21,256 nt of DNA from LC029 sp036676475 (GTDB taxonomy: Bacteria; Bacillota; Bacilli; Aneurinibacillales; RAOX-1). Under the pieces are notes generated by a model. The model did no database searches. It saw only the letters and a program-made list of their open reading frames with translations, and was not told where the DNA came from. A program made the translations under genes and the position numbers. Numbering within the stretch: the stretch's first letter is position 1; each line of letters starts with the position of its first letter. The DNA lies in contig JAKFCU010000068.1 in NCBI GenBank assembly GCA_036676475.1, positions 1 through 21,256 on the forward strand, written 5' to 3'. Shown here one piece after another: positions 6,598 through 14,054 of the stretch.

Positions 6598-7623
6598 TCA
6601 AATATCCCTCATTGTTTTTCTCATTTTTTGATAAATGTTTTTCTCGCAAATGATTAACAGCCTAGCTTCCTCCGGAATCGGTTCATCTAGTCTTTGGTTA
6701 ATGGTTAGATCCGCTCCATCGGCAAGGAGGGTAGCCCCTTTCTCAAGCAATTGATTATAGGCATCCCGGTAGGTCTTCCAATGAGCCTGCTTCTCGATTT
6801 CATACAAGTCTGCCCCGTCATTCCGGCTAATCAGTTGAGATATGATTCCAGGAATTCCATTTGCGAAGGCAGACAGGACGGCCATATGGGATATGGTTTC
6901 ATCGGACAAAATAAATTCATCCACTTTTATATGCTTAAAGTTTTGGATATGCTCTTCTGTCATGATCTCCACGGTCGTATGAACCCGGGGTGCCAACCGT
7001 TCAATAGTCGTGGCAATCAGCAGGGATTTTCCGTCAGCTAATGAAGGATTGGCTACTTTATCATCGGCAAATAGAATGGCCGCTTTGGCATTCGCGATGT
7101 TTGCCTGTATTAAGGCAGCTTCTTGTGAAGCATCCCCGCAAACAAAATGGACTCGCTCCTGGGAAAGCGGTGTTTTTTCTAGCTGATCGACCAGCACCAT
7201 CTCCGTTTCAGGGTAGGAAGTCAAGATCTCCCGGATGGCAAACTGCGATTTCCTGCTCCATCCAATAATTACGATATGGTCCGTACCCAAGTATTCCATC
7301 TTTCCGGCCTCCCTCATCTCTCGCATAATAGCAAATCTCTCCACAATCTTTCCTATCAAAACACCAATCAGCCCTATCCCGGTCAAGTATAGAAACATAG
7401 CAAACAGTTTTCCCGCAATCGTTGAGGGATAATAATCCCCGTAACCTACAGTTGTCAAGGTCGTCATAACCCACCATAACCCGTTAAAGGGATGTTCAAA
7501 CGTTTGGGGTTCCAGCCAGTAGATCATTACCGAGCTAGATAGGATAAAAAAGAAGCTTGCCAAAAAGAAGATTTCGTTTTTCGTCTGTATCATTTTAATG
7601 AAAAATTTCCTAAAAAAAAGCAT
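6598..7623 (-). CDS. Two-TM potassium channel with RCK/TrkA-N domain (YugO-like)
   Basis: This 341-aa protein is laid out as a K+ channel: TM1 at about 17-36, a pore helix, the K+ selectivity filter TTVGYGD at 57-63, and TM2 at about 70-92. A cytosolic Rossmann RCK domain follows, starting HIVIIGWSRKS at 116-126; the GWS form of the nucleotide loop is shared with MthK-type channels. A conserved acidic strand end (EMVLVDQ) and ILFADD follow. It should let K+ cross the membrane under control of a ligand bound to the RCK domain. The start at 7623 was chosen because AGAGGAGG lies 5 nt upstream; an in-frame ATG at 7659 has no such site. It is divergent from the ATP-grasp ligase/DUF350 operon, and comparable operons elsewhere also carry an ion channel. 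Confidence 0.92.
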   Translation of the reverse strand: MLFFRKFFIKMIQTKNEIFFLASFFFILSSSVMIYWLEPQTFEHPFNGLWWVMTTLTTVGYGDYYPSTIAGKLFAMFLYLTGIGLIGVLIGKIVERFAIMREMREAGKMEYLGTDHIVIIGWSRKSQFAIREILTSYPETEMVLVDQLEKTPLSQERVHFVCGDASQEAALIQANIANAKAAILFADDKVANPSLADGKSLLIATTIERLAPRVHTTVEIMTEEHIQNFKHIKVDEFILSDETISHMAVLSAFANGIPGIISQLISRNDGADLYEIEKQAHWKTYRDAYNQLLEKGATLLADGADLTINQRLDEPIPEEARLLIICEKNIYQKMRKTMRDI

Positions 7624-7713
7624 AGTTCCTCCTCTTACCCCAATGGATGATAAACCCATTTTAACATAAGCTAAGATTCATTTAATTCAAATTTTAAAAA
7701 ATCGGTATATAAA

Positions 7714-7745
7714 TGAAACTTTTCTGGGTTCCTATCCGTTATAAT
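7714..7745 (+). promoter_or_regulatory. ECF-type (sigma-W-like) promoter candidate
   Basis: TGAAAC at 7714-7719 is separated by 17 bases from CGTTAT at 7737-7742, with TTTT directly after the -35. This resembles extracytoplasmic-function promoters of Bacillus (sigma-W consensus TGAAAC, 16-17 bases, CGTA). A TATAAT at 7740-7745 could instead serve sigma-A, but no good -35 stands at the right distance from it. The promoter would drive the four genes from 7793. Confidence 0.5.
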
Positions 7746-7792
7746 TATAATTGAAATAGAACTAATTCATCTTTTGGGGAGGTATATGAAAG

Positions 7793-8278
7793 TTGACTGA
7801 GCAAATTCCCCTACTTTATGCCGAATGGAATGATTCAACCGGACAGCCATCCGAACCGTTGGCGAAAGTACTGGTCAGCCAGGGTATTTTATTTTTAAGG
7901 AAACTGGTCAATGCCACCGTAATCCACAATTATATTTGGGAACATACCTCCCATGAGCGTGACGGGGAGCAAGCCTTTATTTTCGTAAAACCATTGGATC
8001 CTGTTGATCAGCCGCTGGGTTCGGAAATGAAAGAGGCTGTGTTTTCCCGGCATGATGTGTCTGGCCAATATGAAGTCGAATATTGGGAGCTGGACCATCT
8101 CCGCTGCCAGTGGTTGGATAAGCAAACCTTCGAACGGTCACTCGAGGCTGCCCAAATTCTTCTAGACCATTATTTGCATCATTACGGGGTTCATTTTGAG
8201 GTAACATATACGATTCTTGATCCTGCTCGAAAGAAGGTCCTGGTATTTTTGCAGCGCACAGAATTTAATTCGCAATAA
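7793..8278 (+). CDS. Unknown 161-aa protein, first gene of the ligase/DUF350 operon
   Basis: A soluble protein beginning at TTG 7793, ten bases after GGGGAGG; the nearer ATG at 7786 reaches a stop after four codons. It has no signal or membrane segment. It is rich in aromatic residues and histidine (IHNYIWEHTSHERDGE, YEVEYWELDHLRCQWLD, DHYLHHYGVHFEV), with alternating strands and a long helix (FERSLEAAQILLDHYLHHY). I do not recognise the family. Its place at the head of an operon with a lipoprotein, a GSP-synthase-like ligase and DUF350 matches where E. coli has yjfI (DUF2170), so a distant functional counterpart is possible, but that is inference from position only. Confidence 0.75.
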   Translation: MTEQIPLLYAEWNDSTGQPSEPLAKVLVSQGILFLRKLVNATVIHNYIWEHTSHERDGEQAFIFVKPLDPVDQPLGSEMKEAVFSRHDVSGQYEVEYWELDHLRCQWLDKQTFERSLEAAQILLDHYLHHYGVHFEVTYTILDPARKKVLVFLQRTEFNSQ

Positions 8279-8297
8279 AAAGGAGGTCTCTAACTGG

Positions 8298-8663
8298 ATG
8301 AAACGAGAACAGGTTCAAGCCTGGTATCAAGCGGAATGCCAAAAGTCAGGAGCAGCAACGGATGGGCAAAAGCAACCCTCATATTATCAGAAGTGGATTG
8401 CCTTTACCTTGCTTTTTAGTGCGCCACTTGTCTTAAGCGGATGTGCCGAGGATCAGCTGACAGCCGAGGATGAATGCGAGTGGGAACGGGAATCAAACGG
8501 TCAATGGGAAATTGACTGTGATAATGATAGTTCCAGTTCCTCTTGGTATCGCAGCCATGGCTATTCTTCCAAGCATTCTCCTGTTCATACCTCTTCGCCC
8601 ATTTTAAAAAAGGGAATGGGAAGCGGAGGAAAAAAGAGCGGCGGTTTTTTCTCAGGAGGATAG
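8298..8663 (+). CDS. Gly/Ser-rich lipoprotein (YjfM/DUF1190-like position)
   Basis: This 121-aa protein starts at ATG 8298 behind AAAGGAGGT. A hydrophobic segment at 33-46 ends in a lipobox LSGC with Cys49, so it is probably a lipoprotein on the outer face of the membrane. The region before the hydrophobic core is unusually long (about 30 residues, soluble) for a signal peptide. The mature part is acidic (EDECEWERE) with two further cysteines, then Ser/His-rich, and ends in a GSGGKKSGGFFSGG tail. E. coli yjfM, near yjfL and yjfC, encodes a small DUF1190 protein with similar low-complexity character; homology is not established here. It lies 19 bp after the upstream gene and 4 bp before the ligase, so it is co-transcribed. 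Confidence 0.7.
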   Translation: MKREQVQAWYQAECQKSGAATDGQKQPSYYQKWIAFTLLFSAPLVLSGCAEDQLTAEDECEWERESNGQWEIDCDNDSSSSSWYRSHGYSSKHSPVHTSSPILKKGMGSGGKKSGGFFSGG

Positions 8664-8667
8664 CCGG

Positions 8668-10029
8668 ATGAAAAATAGAGTATATCCCTTACCAGTCTCT
8701 CATAATGCACTTTTTTCAGGCAAACGGGGTGAGCAAATTCCCTATCATCGGATGTATGGAAAAGAATACTGCGTTTCGGCGGTCATTTATTATGCAGAGA
8801 AAGAAGTTGAACTCCTGCAAAAAGCTTCGGTTGAAGTAGATCAAATCTATCAGAAGGTACTCAGGTTAGTTCAGCGAGTTTTACCTGACCCTGTCCTGAT
8901 CAATCAATTAGCCGTTCATCCGGCCTTAATCCCAGCTGCCCGTATGGAAGTTCCCTTCCATGGCATTTCCCGTCAGGATTGGATCCTCCTTCCTGAAGGA
9001 CCGAAGCTTATTGAGAATAATACCGACACACCGACCGGAATTCCCGAAACCTCCTTTTTGGCCGGATCAATGTTAAAGGATTTCACCACTAGCATAGATC
9101 CTTCTAAATACATGAACGACAATATTCGCAGCGCTTTTGCCAGGCTTATCGATTTCTACCGGGAATGTGGTTTGACTGGGGAAATCGCCTTCACATGCTA
9201 TGAATGGCATGATGAAGATGTAAGGAATACACGTTATCTCATGGAACAGGTTCAGAAGGCAGGATATCCGGCTTGGTTTGCTCCATTAGAAGAGTTGGAG
9301 ATTCAGAAGGATCACGGCTTATTTCATAATGGGAAAAAAATTGACATTTTGTATCGTCTCTATCCCTTGGAATATCTCGTGCATGATACAGACGAGGATG
9401 GTTTTCCTACAGGTGAAGCTATTCTTTCTCTGGTGGAGCAAAAAAAGCTGGCCTTGATCAATCCAGCCCAAAGCATTATCTCGCAATCCAAAGGATTCTT
9501 GGCCTTGATTTGGTCATTATACGAGAAAAATGATTGGCTTTCTACCATGTGGGGGTTGAAATCAGCCTTTTTTAGCCCGAAAGAATGCGATACGATCTGC
9601 CGATTCCTCCTTCCTACCTACTTTGAAGATCAGCCCTTTCGCAAGAGCGGGACTCCGTGGGTTTCTAAGGTCTTGTTTGGGCGGGAGGGGAAAGGAACAG
9701 TTCTGTATACAGCTGAAGGTTATCAGGAAACAGTACCATTTGAGCACACCGCTGATCATGAAGAGGATCTAGCAACGAAAACCTATTACAGTGAACAACC
9801 GCGAATCTATCAGCAGCGGGTTGCCATGGAGCGAGTATGTGTTCCAACTGAGACAGGACCTTTTGATGGATTTTTGTTAACAGGTGCATTTGTCATCGGA
9901 GGTACATTTGCAGGCCTTCTCCCCCGTATCGGCGGTCAAGTGACGGGGAATATGGCCTACTTTGCACCGGCCGCCATCCAAAGGGACAACAATCCCAAGG
10001 AACAGATTAAGGAGGATACAGATGTTTGA
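8668..10029 (+). CDS. Glutathionylspermidine synthase-type ATP-grasp ligase (YjfC-like)
   Basis: A 453-aa protein of the GSP_synth family, the ATP-dependent amide ligase part of E. coli Gss and the stand-alone YjfC/YgiC proteins. Visible signatures are IENNTDTPTG (115-124), NPAQSIISQSKGFLALIWSL in the middle, WVSKVLFGREGKG for ATP-lid contacts, and GGQVTGNMAYFAP at 422-434. The E. coli Gss amidase domain is absent. Members join a carboxylate to an amine (polyamine or peptide) using ATP; the true substrate of this subgroup is unknown. Bacilli generally lack glutathione, so the name should not be taken literally. AGGAGG lies 9 nt before the ATG. The 3' end overlaps the DUF350 gene by 8 bases, so the two products are translationally coupled and probably work together. 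Confidence 0.88.
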   Translation: MKNRVYPLPVSHNALFSGKRGEQIPYHRMYGKEYCVSAVIYYAEKEVELLQKASVEVDQIYQKVLRLVQRVLPDPVLINQLAVHPALIPAARMEVPFHGISRQDWILLPEGPKLIENNTDTPTGIPETSFLAGSMLKDFTTSIDPSKYMNDNIRSAFARLIDFYRECGLTGEIAFTCYEWHDEDVRNTRYLMEQVQKAGYPAWFAPLEELEIQKDHGLFHNGKKIDILYRLYPLEYLVHDTDEDGFPTGEAILSLVEQKKLALINPAQSIISQSKGFLALIWSLYEKNDWLSTMWGLKSAFFSPKECDTICRFLLPTYFEDQPFRKSGTPWVSKVLFGREGKGTVLYTAEGYQETVPFEHTADHEEDLATKTYYSEQPRIYQQRVAMERVCVPTETGPFDGFLLTGAFVIGGTFAGLLPRIGGQVTGNMAYFAPAAIQRDNNPKEQIKEDTDV

Positions 10030-10423
10030 AATGATGGATGCATTCAATATCGCCATTGGAGTCATTATAGTCATTTTGATATTATTGGTTGGCACCTTTG
10101 TTTTTAGCAAACTAACCAAGTTTGATGATATCAAAGAGATCCATAACGGGAATGAAGCCGCTGGAATTTATATGGGCGGAAAATTAATCGGTCTCTCCAT
10201 TATCGTAGGTATGGTTTCCTACAGCAGCCACTCCTGGCTGGCCATGGCTGTTTGGTCGCTGATCGGCATGGCGATTCTTTGCCTGGTCTATTTGATCGTT
10301 GATTTTCTCACCCCGGGATTTAAAGTCTGTGAGGAAATCGCCAAAGGAAATAAAGCAGTTGCCCAATTGCTGAGAGCTGTGATTATAGGAACATCGTTTG
10401 TGTTAGGCACCATATTGATGTAA
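10022..10423 (+). CDS. DUF350 membrane protein (YjfL-like)
   Basis: A 133-aa four-helix membrane protein (about 8-29, 54-68, 72-97, 113-132). It shows the internal two-fold repeat of DUF350: IKEIHNGNEAAGIYMGGKLI at 37-56 matches CEEIAKGNKAVAQLLRAVI at 103-121, each a charged segment with GNxA followed by a helix. AAGGAGG is 6 nt before ATG 10022; an earlier in-frame ATG inside the ligase gene lacks such a site. DUF350 proteins are repeatedly encoded with GSP-synthase-like ligases, PspA and K+ channels; their molecular role is unknown. It is the last gene of the operon and ends at a hairpin. Confidence 0.88.
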   Translation: MFEMMDAFNIAIGVIIVILILLVGTFVFSKLTKFDDIKEIHNGNEAAGIYMGGKLIGLSIIVGMVSYSSHSWLAMAVWSLIGMAILCLVYLIVDFLTPGFKVCEEIAKGNKAVAQLLRAVIIGTSFVLGTILM

Positions 10424-10424
10424 C

Positions 10425-10457
10425 GAAAAGGGTTCCCCATTGCTTAAGGGGAACCCT
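10425..10457. terminator. Terminator between convergent DUF350 and kinase genes
   Basis: AGGGTTCCCC (10429-10438) pairs perfectly with GGGGAACCCT (10448-10457), loop 9 nt. The minus-strand side is followed by TTTTCG and the plus-strand side by no T run. It therefore mainly serves the histidine kinase transcript and weakly the operon on the plus strand. Confidence 0.75.
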
Positions 10458-10462
10458 CACCT

Positions 10463-11725
10463 TTATAAAGGAAGTTGGACGTAAAACATGGTTTTTTCAT
10501 TAACTTCGCTTTTGACGTAGATTTTGCCTTGATGTTGATCGATGATGGCTTTGGCTATCGCTAAACCAAGGCCATACCCACCGTACTTGCGTGCCCGGGA
10601 TGGATCCGTACGGTAGAACCGGTCAAAGATCCTTTCCATATGCTCTGATGAAATGCCTTTACCCGTATTGGCAATCGAAAAAAGGATAACGTTATGCTGC
10701 TTTTTAAGCTTAATGTTTATAGAACCTTGGGGATTGGTGTATTTAATCGCATTATCCAAGAGGATCAGAATCACTTGTTTGATTTGCTCGCTGTTGCCGC
10801 ATGTCGTCAAATCAGGCTCAATTTCATAGTCAAATGCAAGATGTTTCTCAAAGATTACGGCTTCCATCGTTAACATGACATTTTCCACCACTTCACTTAC
10901 ATTAAATTCCGTAAAGATCATCCTCGCTCTGGCATCCTCCATTTCGGTCAAGTACAACAGATCATTGGTCAGCTTCGTCATTCTCTCCGTTTCCGATTTG
11001 ATATAGTGCAGCCACTTCGACTGTTTTTGAATCGTGTCTTCCCCATTTGCTAATAAGACATCCGCATTGGTATGGATGATGGCAAGCGGCGTTTTCAATT
11101 CATGGGAGGCATCGGCAATAAATTGCTTCTGTTTTTCGAAAGCTTCTTTGACCGGAGCGATGGACCGGTCTGCGAAGAATCGGCTTATGAAAAATATGAC
11201 AATAAGCATGACCGAGCCCACTACGAAGAAGGTATAGACTAAATGGGTAAGAATTCCTTGCTGGGCGGTGATATCAAGGAATACAAGATTATTCCCTTTA
11301 TCTGTTTGCTGCACGGTAAAGGCCCAATGGTTGCCATCCAAGTTTACTTGACCGATGCCCTTATTCTGTGATAAAGCTTCATCTATTGCCAGATTATAAA
11401 ATTCACGGTCCATCTCAAATCGAGATGTAATGGATGTGATATTCCGGTGTTTATCTGTAAGGATTAAGAAGGAAACCGAACGTTCCGACCATGGTGGCAT
11501 CTTTTTGTCTGCCGGTGGTTGCTGATGATCGCCGTTCGACCGCGGGGGGCGAGGATTACCGTCGTGCTTTCGGTAGAAATCGGAAATTTTGTGCAGCTCC
11601 ATATCGATATCATGATGCACATTTTGATACGTGATCGTATAGATCGAGGCGAAGGCTAAGAGCATCATCACAGAGATGATCACTAAATTAACAAAAAGAA
11701 ATCGATTTCGGAGTTGTTTGAACAC
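10463..11725 (-). CDS. Sensor histidine kinase
   Basis: A 420-aa membrane kinase. TM1 is about 9-31, an extracellular sensor region runs about 32-160, TM2 is about 161-183, then the dimerisation domain with phospho-acceptor H208 (SHELKTP) and the ATPase domain. The ATPase domain has the N box around N325 (LLDNAIKYTNP), the G1 box NTGKGI (353-358) and the G2 box YGGYGLGLA (381-389). The sensor region has a Pro/His/Asn-rich patch (PRPPRSNGDHQQPPADKK), which may be an exposed linker or ligand-binding loop. It starts with GTG at 11725, sharing one base with the stop of the response regulator gene, so the pair is translationally coupled. The pair lies divergent from the VTC/DUF4956/DUF4353 operon, which it probably controls (inference). 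Confidence 0.93.
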   Translation of the reverse strand: MFKQLRNRFLFVNLVIISVMMLLAFASIYTITYQNVHHDIDMELHKISDFYRKHDGNPRPPRSNGDHQQPPADKKMPPWSERSVSFLILTDKHRNITSITSRFEMDREFYNLAIDEALSQNKGIGQVNLDGNHWAFTVQQTDKGNNLVFLDITAQQGILTHLVYTFFVVGSVMLIVIFFISRFFADRSIAPVKEAFEKQKQFIADASHELKTPLAIIHTNADVLLANGEDTIQKQSKWLHYIKSETERMTKLTNDLLYLTEMEDARARMIFTEFNVSEVVENVMLTMEAVIFEKHLAFDYEIEPDLTTCGNSEQIKQVILILLDNAIKYTNPQGSINIKLKKQHNVILFSIANTGKGISSEHMERIFDRFYRTDPSRARKYGGYGLGLAIAKAIIDQHQGKIYVKSEVNEKTMFYVQLPL

Positions 11726-12402
11726 TAAGCTGTCACCTCCAGCACATACCCTACACCTCTGATCGTGGTGATTCGGACGGATGACTGGAGAAAAGTAAGC
11801 TTTTTTCTTAAAAAGGAGATATAAACTTCCACATTATTATGTTCAACCTCAGAATCGAAGCCCCATAGTTTTTCAATGATCTGTTCTTTGGAGGTTACGG
11901 CATGTTTCCTTGTCATAAGTAACTCTAATAATTCACTTTCTTTTAAAATAAGCTTGATTTCCTTCCCCTTGCCCGACAGTTTAAGGTTCACGGTATTCAA
12001 TTCGATATCTCCAAATTTTAAAGCATCATCCGGCAAAATCTCCCCTTTCCGTCTTAACGCCGCTCTTATCCTTGCCAAGAGTTCCTCCGTTGAAAATGGT
12101 TTGGCTATATAGTCATCAGCCCCATAGTCCAGCCCTGCCACCTTATCGGAAATTTCTCCCTTAGCTGTAAGCAGGATAACAGGGGTTGTGATCCCTTCGT
12201 TTCGGATTTTCTTTAACAGGGTGATGCCGTCCATTTCAGGCAGCATGATGTCGAGAAGAAGCAGATCATATATACCGCTTAGCGCGTTGTCCAATCCAGA
12301 TTGCCCGTCATAAACAGCATCCACAGAGTAATTCTGTTTCCTTAATATTTGGGCTAATGCCTCTGCTAGATGGAGCTCATCTTCGACGATTAATATTCTC
12401 AT
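11725..12402 (-). CDS. OmpR/PhoB-family response regulator
   Basis: A 225-aa two-domain regulator. The receiver domain has the acidic pocket E7-D8, phospho-acceptor D51 (LLLLDIMLPEMDG), T79 and K101 (AKPFS). The C-terminal winged-helix DNA-binding domain is of the trans_reg_C type, with LKESELLELLMTRKHAVTSK and TIRGVGYVLE near the end. It should be phosphorylated by the adjacent kinase and bind paired direct or inverted repeats. It overlaps the kinase start by one base (TAGTG). It probably acts on the divergent promoter region 12403-12607, which holds inverted TTTAAGGTT boxes. Confidence 0.94.
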   Translation of the reverse strand: MRILIVEDELHLAEALAQILRKQNYSVDAVYDGQSGLDNALSGIYDLLLLDIMLPEMDGITLLKKIRNEGITTPVILLTAKGEISDKVAGLDYGADDYIAKPFSTEELLARIRAALRRKGEILPDDALKFGDIELNTVNLKLSGKGKEIKLILKESELLELLMTRKHAVTSKEQIIEKLWGFDSEVEHNNVEVYISFLRKKLTFLQSSVRITTIRGVGYVLEVTA

Positions 12403-12607
12403 GGGTTCTACCTTCCTCTTCTTATATCTGCACTTTTTTCAACCATTATATCAACAAAACCTTTAATCAACCTTAAAGAAAAAACTGGAGACATCGTTCA
12501 AAAAAATTTGAAGATGTTGTAAACCATTTCAGATTCATTTAAGGTTTCCACTTTAAGATAAGAGCATCGAAAGGCAAGACATTCACGAAAAGAAAGGAGT
12601 ATACGAA
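12403..12607. promoter_or_regulatory. Divergent control region with inverted TTTAAGGTT boxes
   Basis: CTTTAAGGTT is found on the minus strand at 12469-12478 and TTTAAGGTT on the plus strand at 12538-12546, one facing each gene set. The right box is followed by a second TTTAAG at 12552-12557, starting 14 bp after the first. The left box lies within a partial palindrome CTTTAA/TTAAAG (12461-12478). This fits binding sites for the OmpR-type regulator encoded at the left, acting on both its own operon and the operon at 12608. It is pattern recognition only. Confidence 0.5.
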
Positions 12608-13351
12608 ATGGCTATTGAGGTGTTCAATCGATATGAGAGCAAGTATTTACTTGACAGTACGGCATATCACCTATTTTATAACCGACTGCTTGAATATATG
12701 GAGTTGGATGAATATAACAAGCATCATGAGTTTTATTCTATCAGCAACATTTATTTTGATACTAAGCATGATGCTTTGATCAGGAATAGCCTATCGAAGC
12801 CAAAGTACAAGGAAAAACTCCGTCTGAGAGCTTATGGCATTCCGCAAAAGGAGGCAAAAGTTTATTTAGAAATCAAGAAGAAGGTGTTTGGTTTGGTCAA
12901 TAAAAGAAGGACTGCGCTCAAGCTGGATGAAGCCTATGACTTTGTCCGCACAGGGATCGAGCCTGACTTCAAGAATTATATGAACAAGCAAGTGATTCAA
13001 GAAATTAAGTACTTTTTACAACGATATCACCTGGAGCCTAAGGTTTACCTGGCCTATGAAAGAAAAGCGCTGTTCAGTAAAGATAACCGGGATTTGCGGA
13101 TCACGTTTGACACCAACATCAGATCCAGGCGGTTTGAACTAAACCTGGAAAGCGGCGACCATGGGGTGGAATTGCTAGAACCGGGGCAATGGCTCATGGA
13201 AGTAAAGGCAGAGAAAACCGTACCTATCTGGCTATCAAAAATGCTTTCCGAACACCAACTGTTCCGTGCAAGCTTCTCCAAGTACGGCAACGAATACAAA
13301 AAAATGCTGGAAAACAGCAGTACTTTAAGGGAGAGAACACGGTATGCTTGA
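12608..13351 (+). CDS. VTC-domain (polyphosphate polymerase-like) protein
   Basis: This 247-aa protein has the tunnel-fold motifs of the VTC/CYTH (triphosphate tunnel) superfamily: NRYESKYLL (7-15) with basic and acidic tunnel residues, IYFD (48-51), KLRLRAYG (70-77), YLEIKKK (86-92), YERKAL (150-155), LRITFD (163-168), LMEVKAE (196-202) and SFSKY (222-226). Yeast Vtc4 makes polyphosphate from ATP with this domain. Bacterial stand-alone members next to DUF4956 and CotH/DUF4353 genes are annotated as polyphosphate polymerase domain proteins without proof of activity. It has no signal peptide, so it is cytoplasmic. AGAAAGGAG lies 9 nt before the start. Its end overlaps the DUF4956 gene by 8 bases, indicating coupling. 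Confidence 0.9.
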   Translation: MAIEVFNRYESKYLLDSTAYHLFYNRLLEYMELDEYNKHHEFYSISNIYFDTKHDALIRNSLSKPKYKEKLRLRAYGIPQKEAKVYLEIKKKVFGLVNKRRTALKLDEAYDFVRTGIEPDFKNYMNKQVIQEIKYFLQRYHLEPKVYLAYERKALFSKDNRDLRITFDTNIRSRRFELNLESGDHGVELLEPGQWLMEVKAEKTVPIWLSKMLSEHQLFRASFSKYGNEYKKMLENSSTLRERTRYA

Positions 13352-14030
13352 ATCAATCTTTACTTCCACCGCGACAAATTCGGAACTTTCGTTAACACAT
13401 GCGCTATTAACTATCATTGTATCCTCTGTTTTAGGTGGAATCATCAGTTTCACGTATATGAAAACGAGTAGACGAAACGTGTATTCACAAAATTTCACAC
13501 TGACAATGGTATTGCTGCCTGCGATTGTAGCTATCATTATCCTCTTGATCGGAAGTAATATCGCAAGGGCCTTCAGTCTTGCAGGGGCATTCTCCATCAT
13601 CCGATTCAGAAGCGCACCAGGAGATCCGAAAGATATTGCTTTTGTCCTGTTTACTATGGCAGCTGGACTTGCCTGCGGTGTTGGATCATTTGGCTACGCG
13701 ATATTATTTACAGTTTTTCTCTGCTTGCTGATGATTGTCCTCAGCTTCCTCAACTTTGGCGCAAGAAAGACAGCGCAGAGAATGCTTAAAGTGACCATCC
13801 CGGAAGATTTAGGGTATGAGGAAGCTTTTGACGAAATCTTTAAAAATTTCAATGTTGGATATGAGCTTCAAAAGGTCAGAACAACCGAGTTGGGCAGTCT
13901 ATATGTACTGGTTTATACGGTGACGATGGACCATCTCACAAATCAAAAAGAATTTCTTGATGCCATCAGGTGCAGGAATGGGAATCTCGATATCTCATTG
14001 ACCATGAGTCCGGCAACGTCAGACTATTAA
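13344..14030 (+). CDS. DUF4956 membrane protein
   Basis: A 228-aa protein with four membrane helices in the N-terminal half (about 18-39, 51-72, 98-115, 118-137). It carries the family's conserved cytoplasmic-loop block AFSLAGAFSIIRFRSAPGD followed by PKD (76-97), then a soluble C-terminal domain of about 85 residues (VTIPEDLGYEEAFDEIF). The family is found almost always beside VTC-domain proteins. It may be the membrane conduit or anchor for the polymer or nucleotide handled by the VTC protein (inference). The ATG lies inside the end of the VTC gene and AGGGAGAG precedes it. A 24-bp gap leads to the lipoprotein gene. Confidence 0.9.
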   Translation: MLESIFTSTATNSELSLTHALLTIIVSSVLGGIISFTYMKTSRRNVYSQNFTLTMVLLPAIVAIIILLIGSNIARAFSLAGAFSIIRFRSAPGDPKDIAFVLFTMAAGLACGVGSFGYAILFTVFLCLLMIVLSFLNFGARKTAQRMLKVTIPEDLGYEEAFDEIFKNFNVGYELQKVRTTELGSLYVLVYTVTMDHLTNQKEFLDAIRCRNGNLDISLTMSPATSDY

Positions 14031-14054
14031 AATACGGGAAGGAAAGATAATACA

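Noticed and set aside
6452..6649. 65-aa minus-strand ORF overlapping the K+ channel 3' end
   Set aside because: Crosses the intergenic hairpin and has no coding signals.
7208..7477. Frames on both strands inside the K+ channel gene
   Set aside because: Shadows of the RCK/TM2 coding region.
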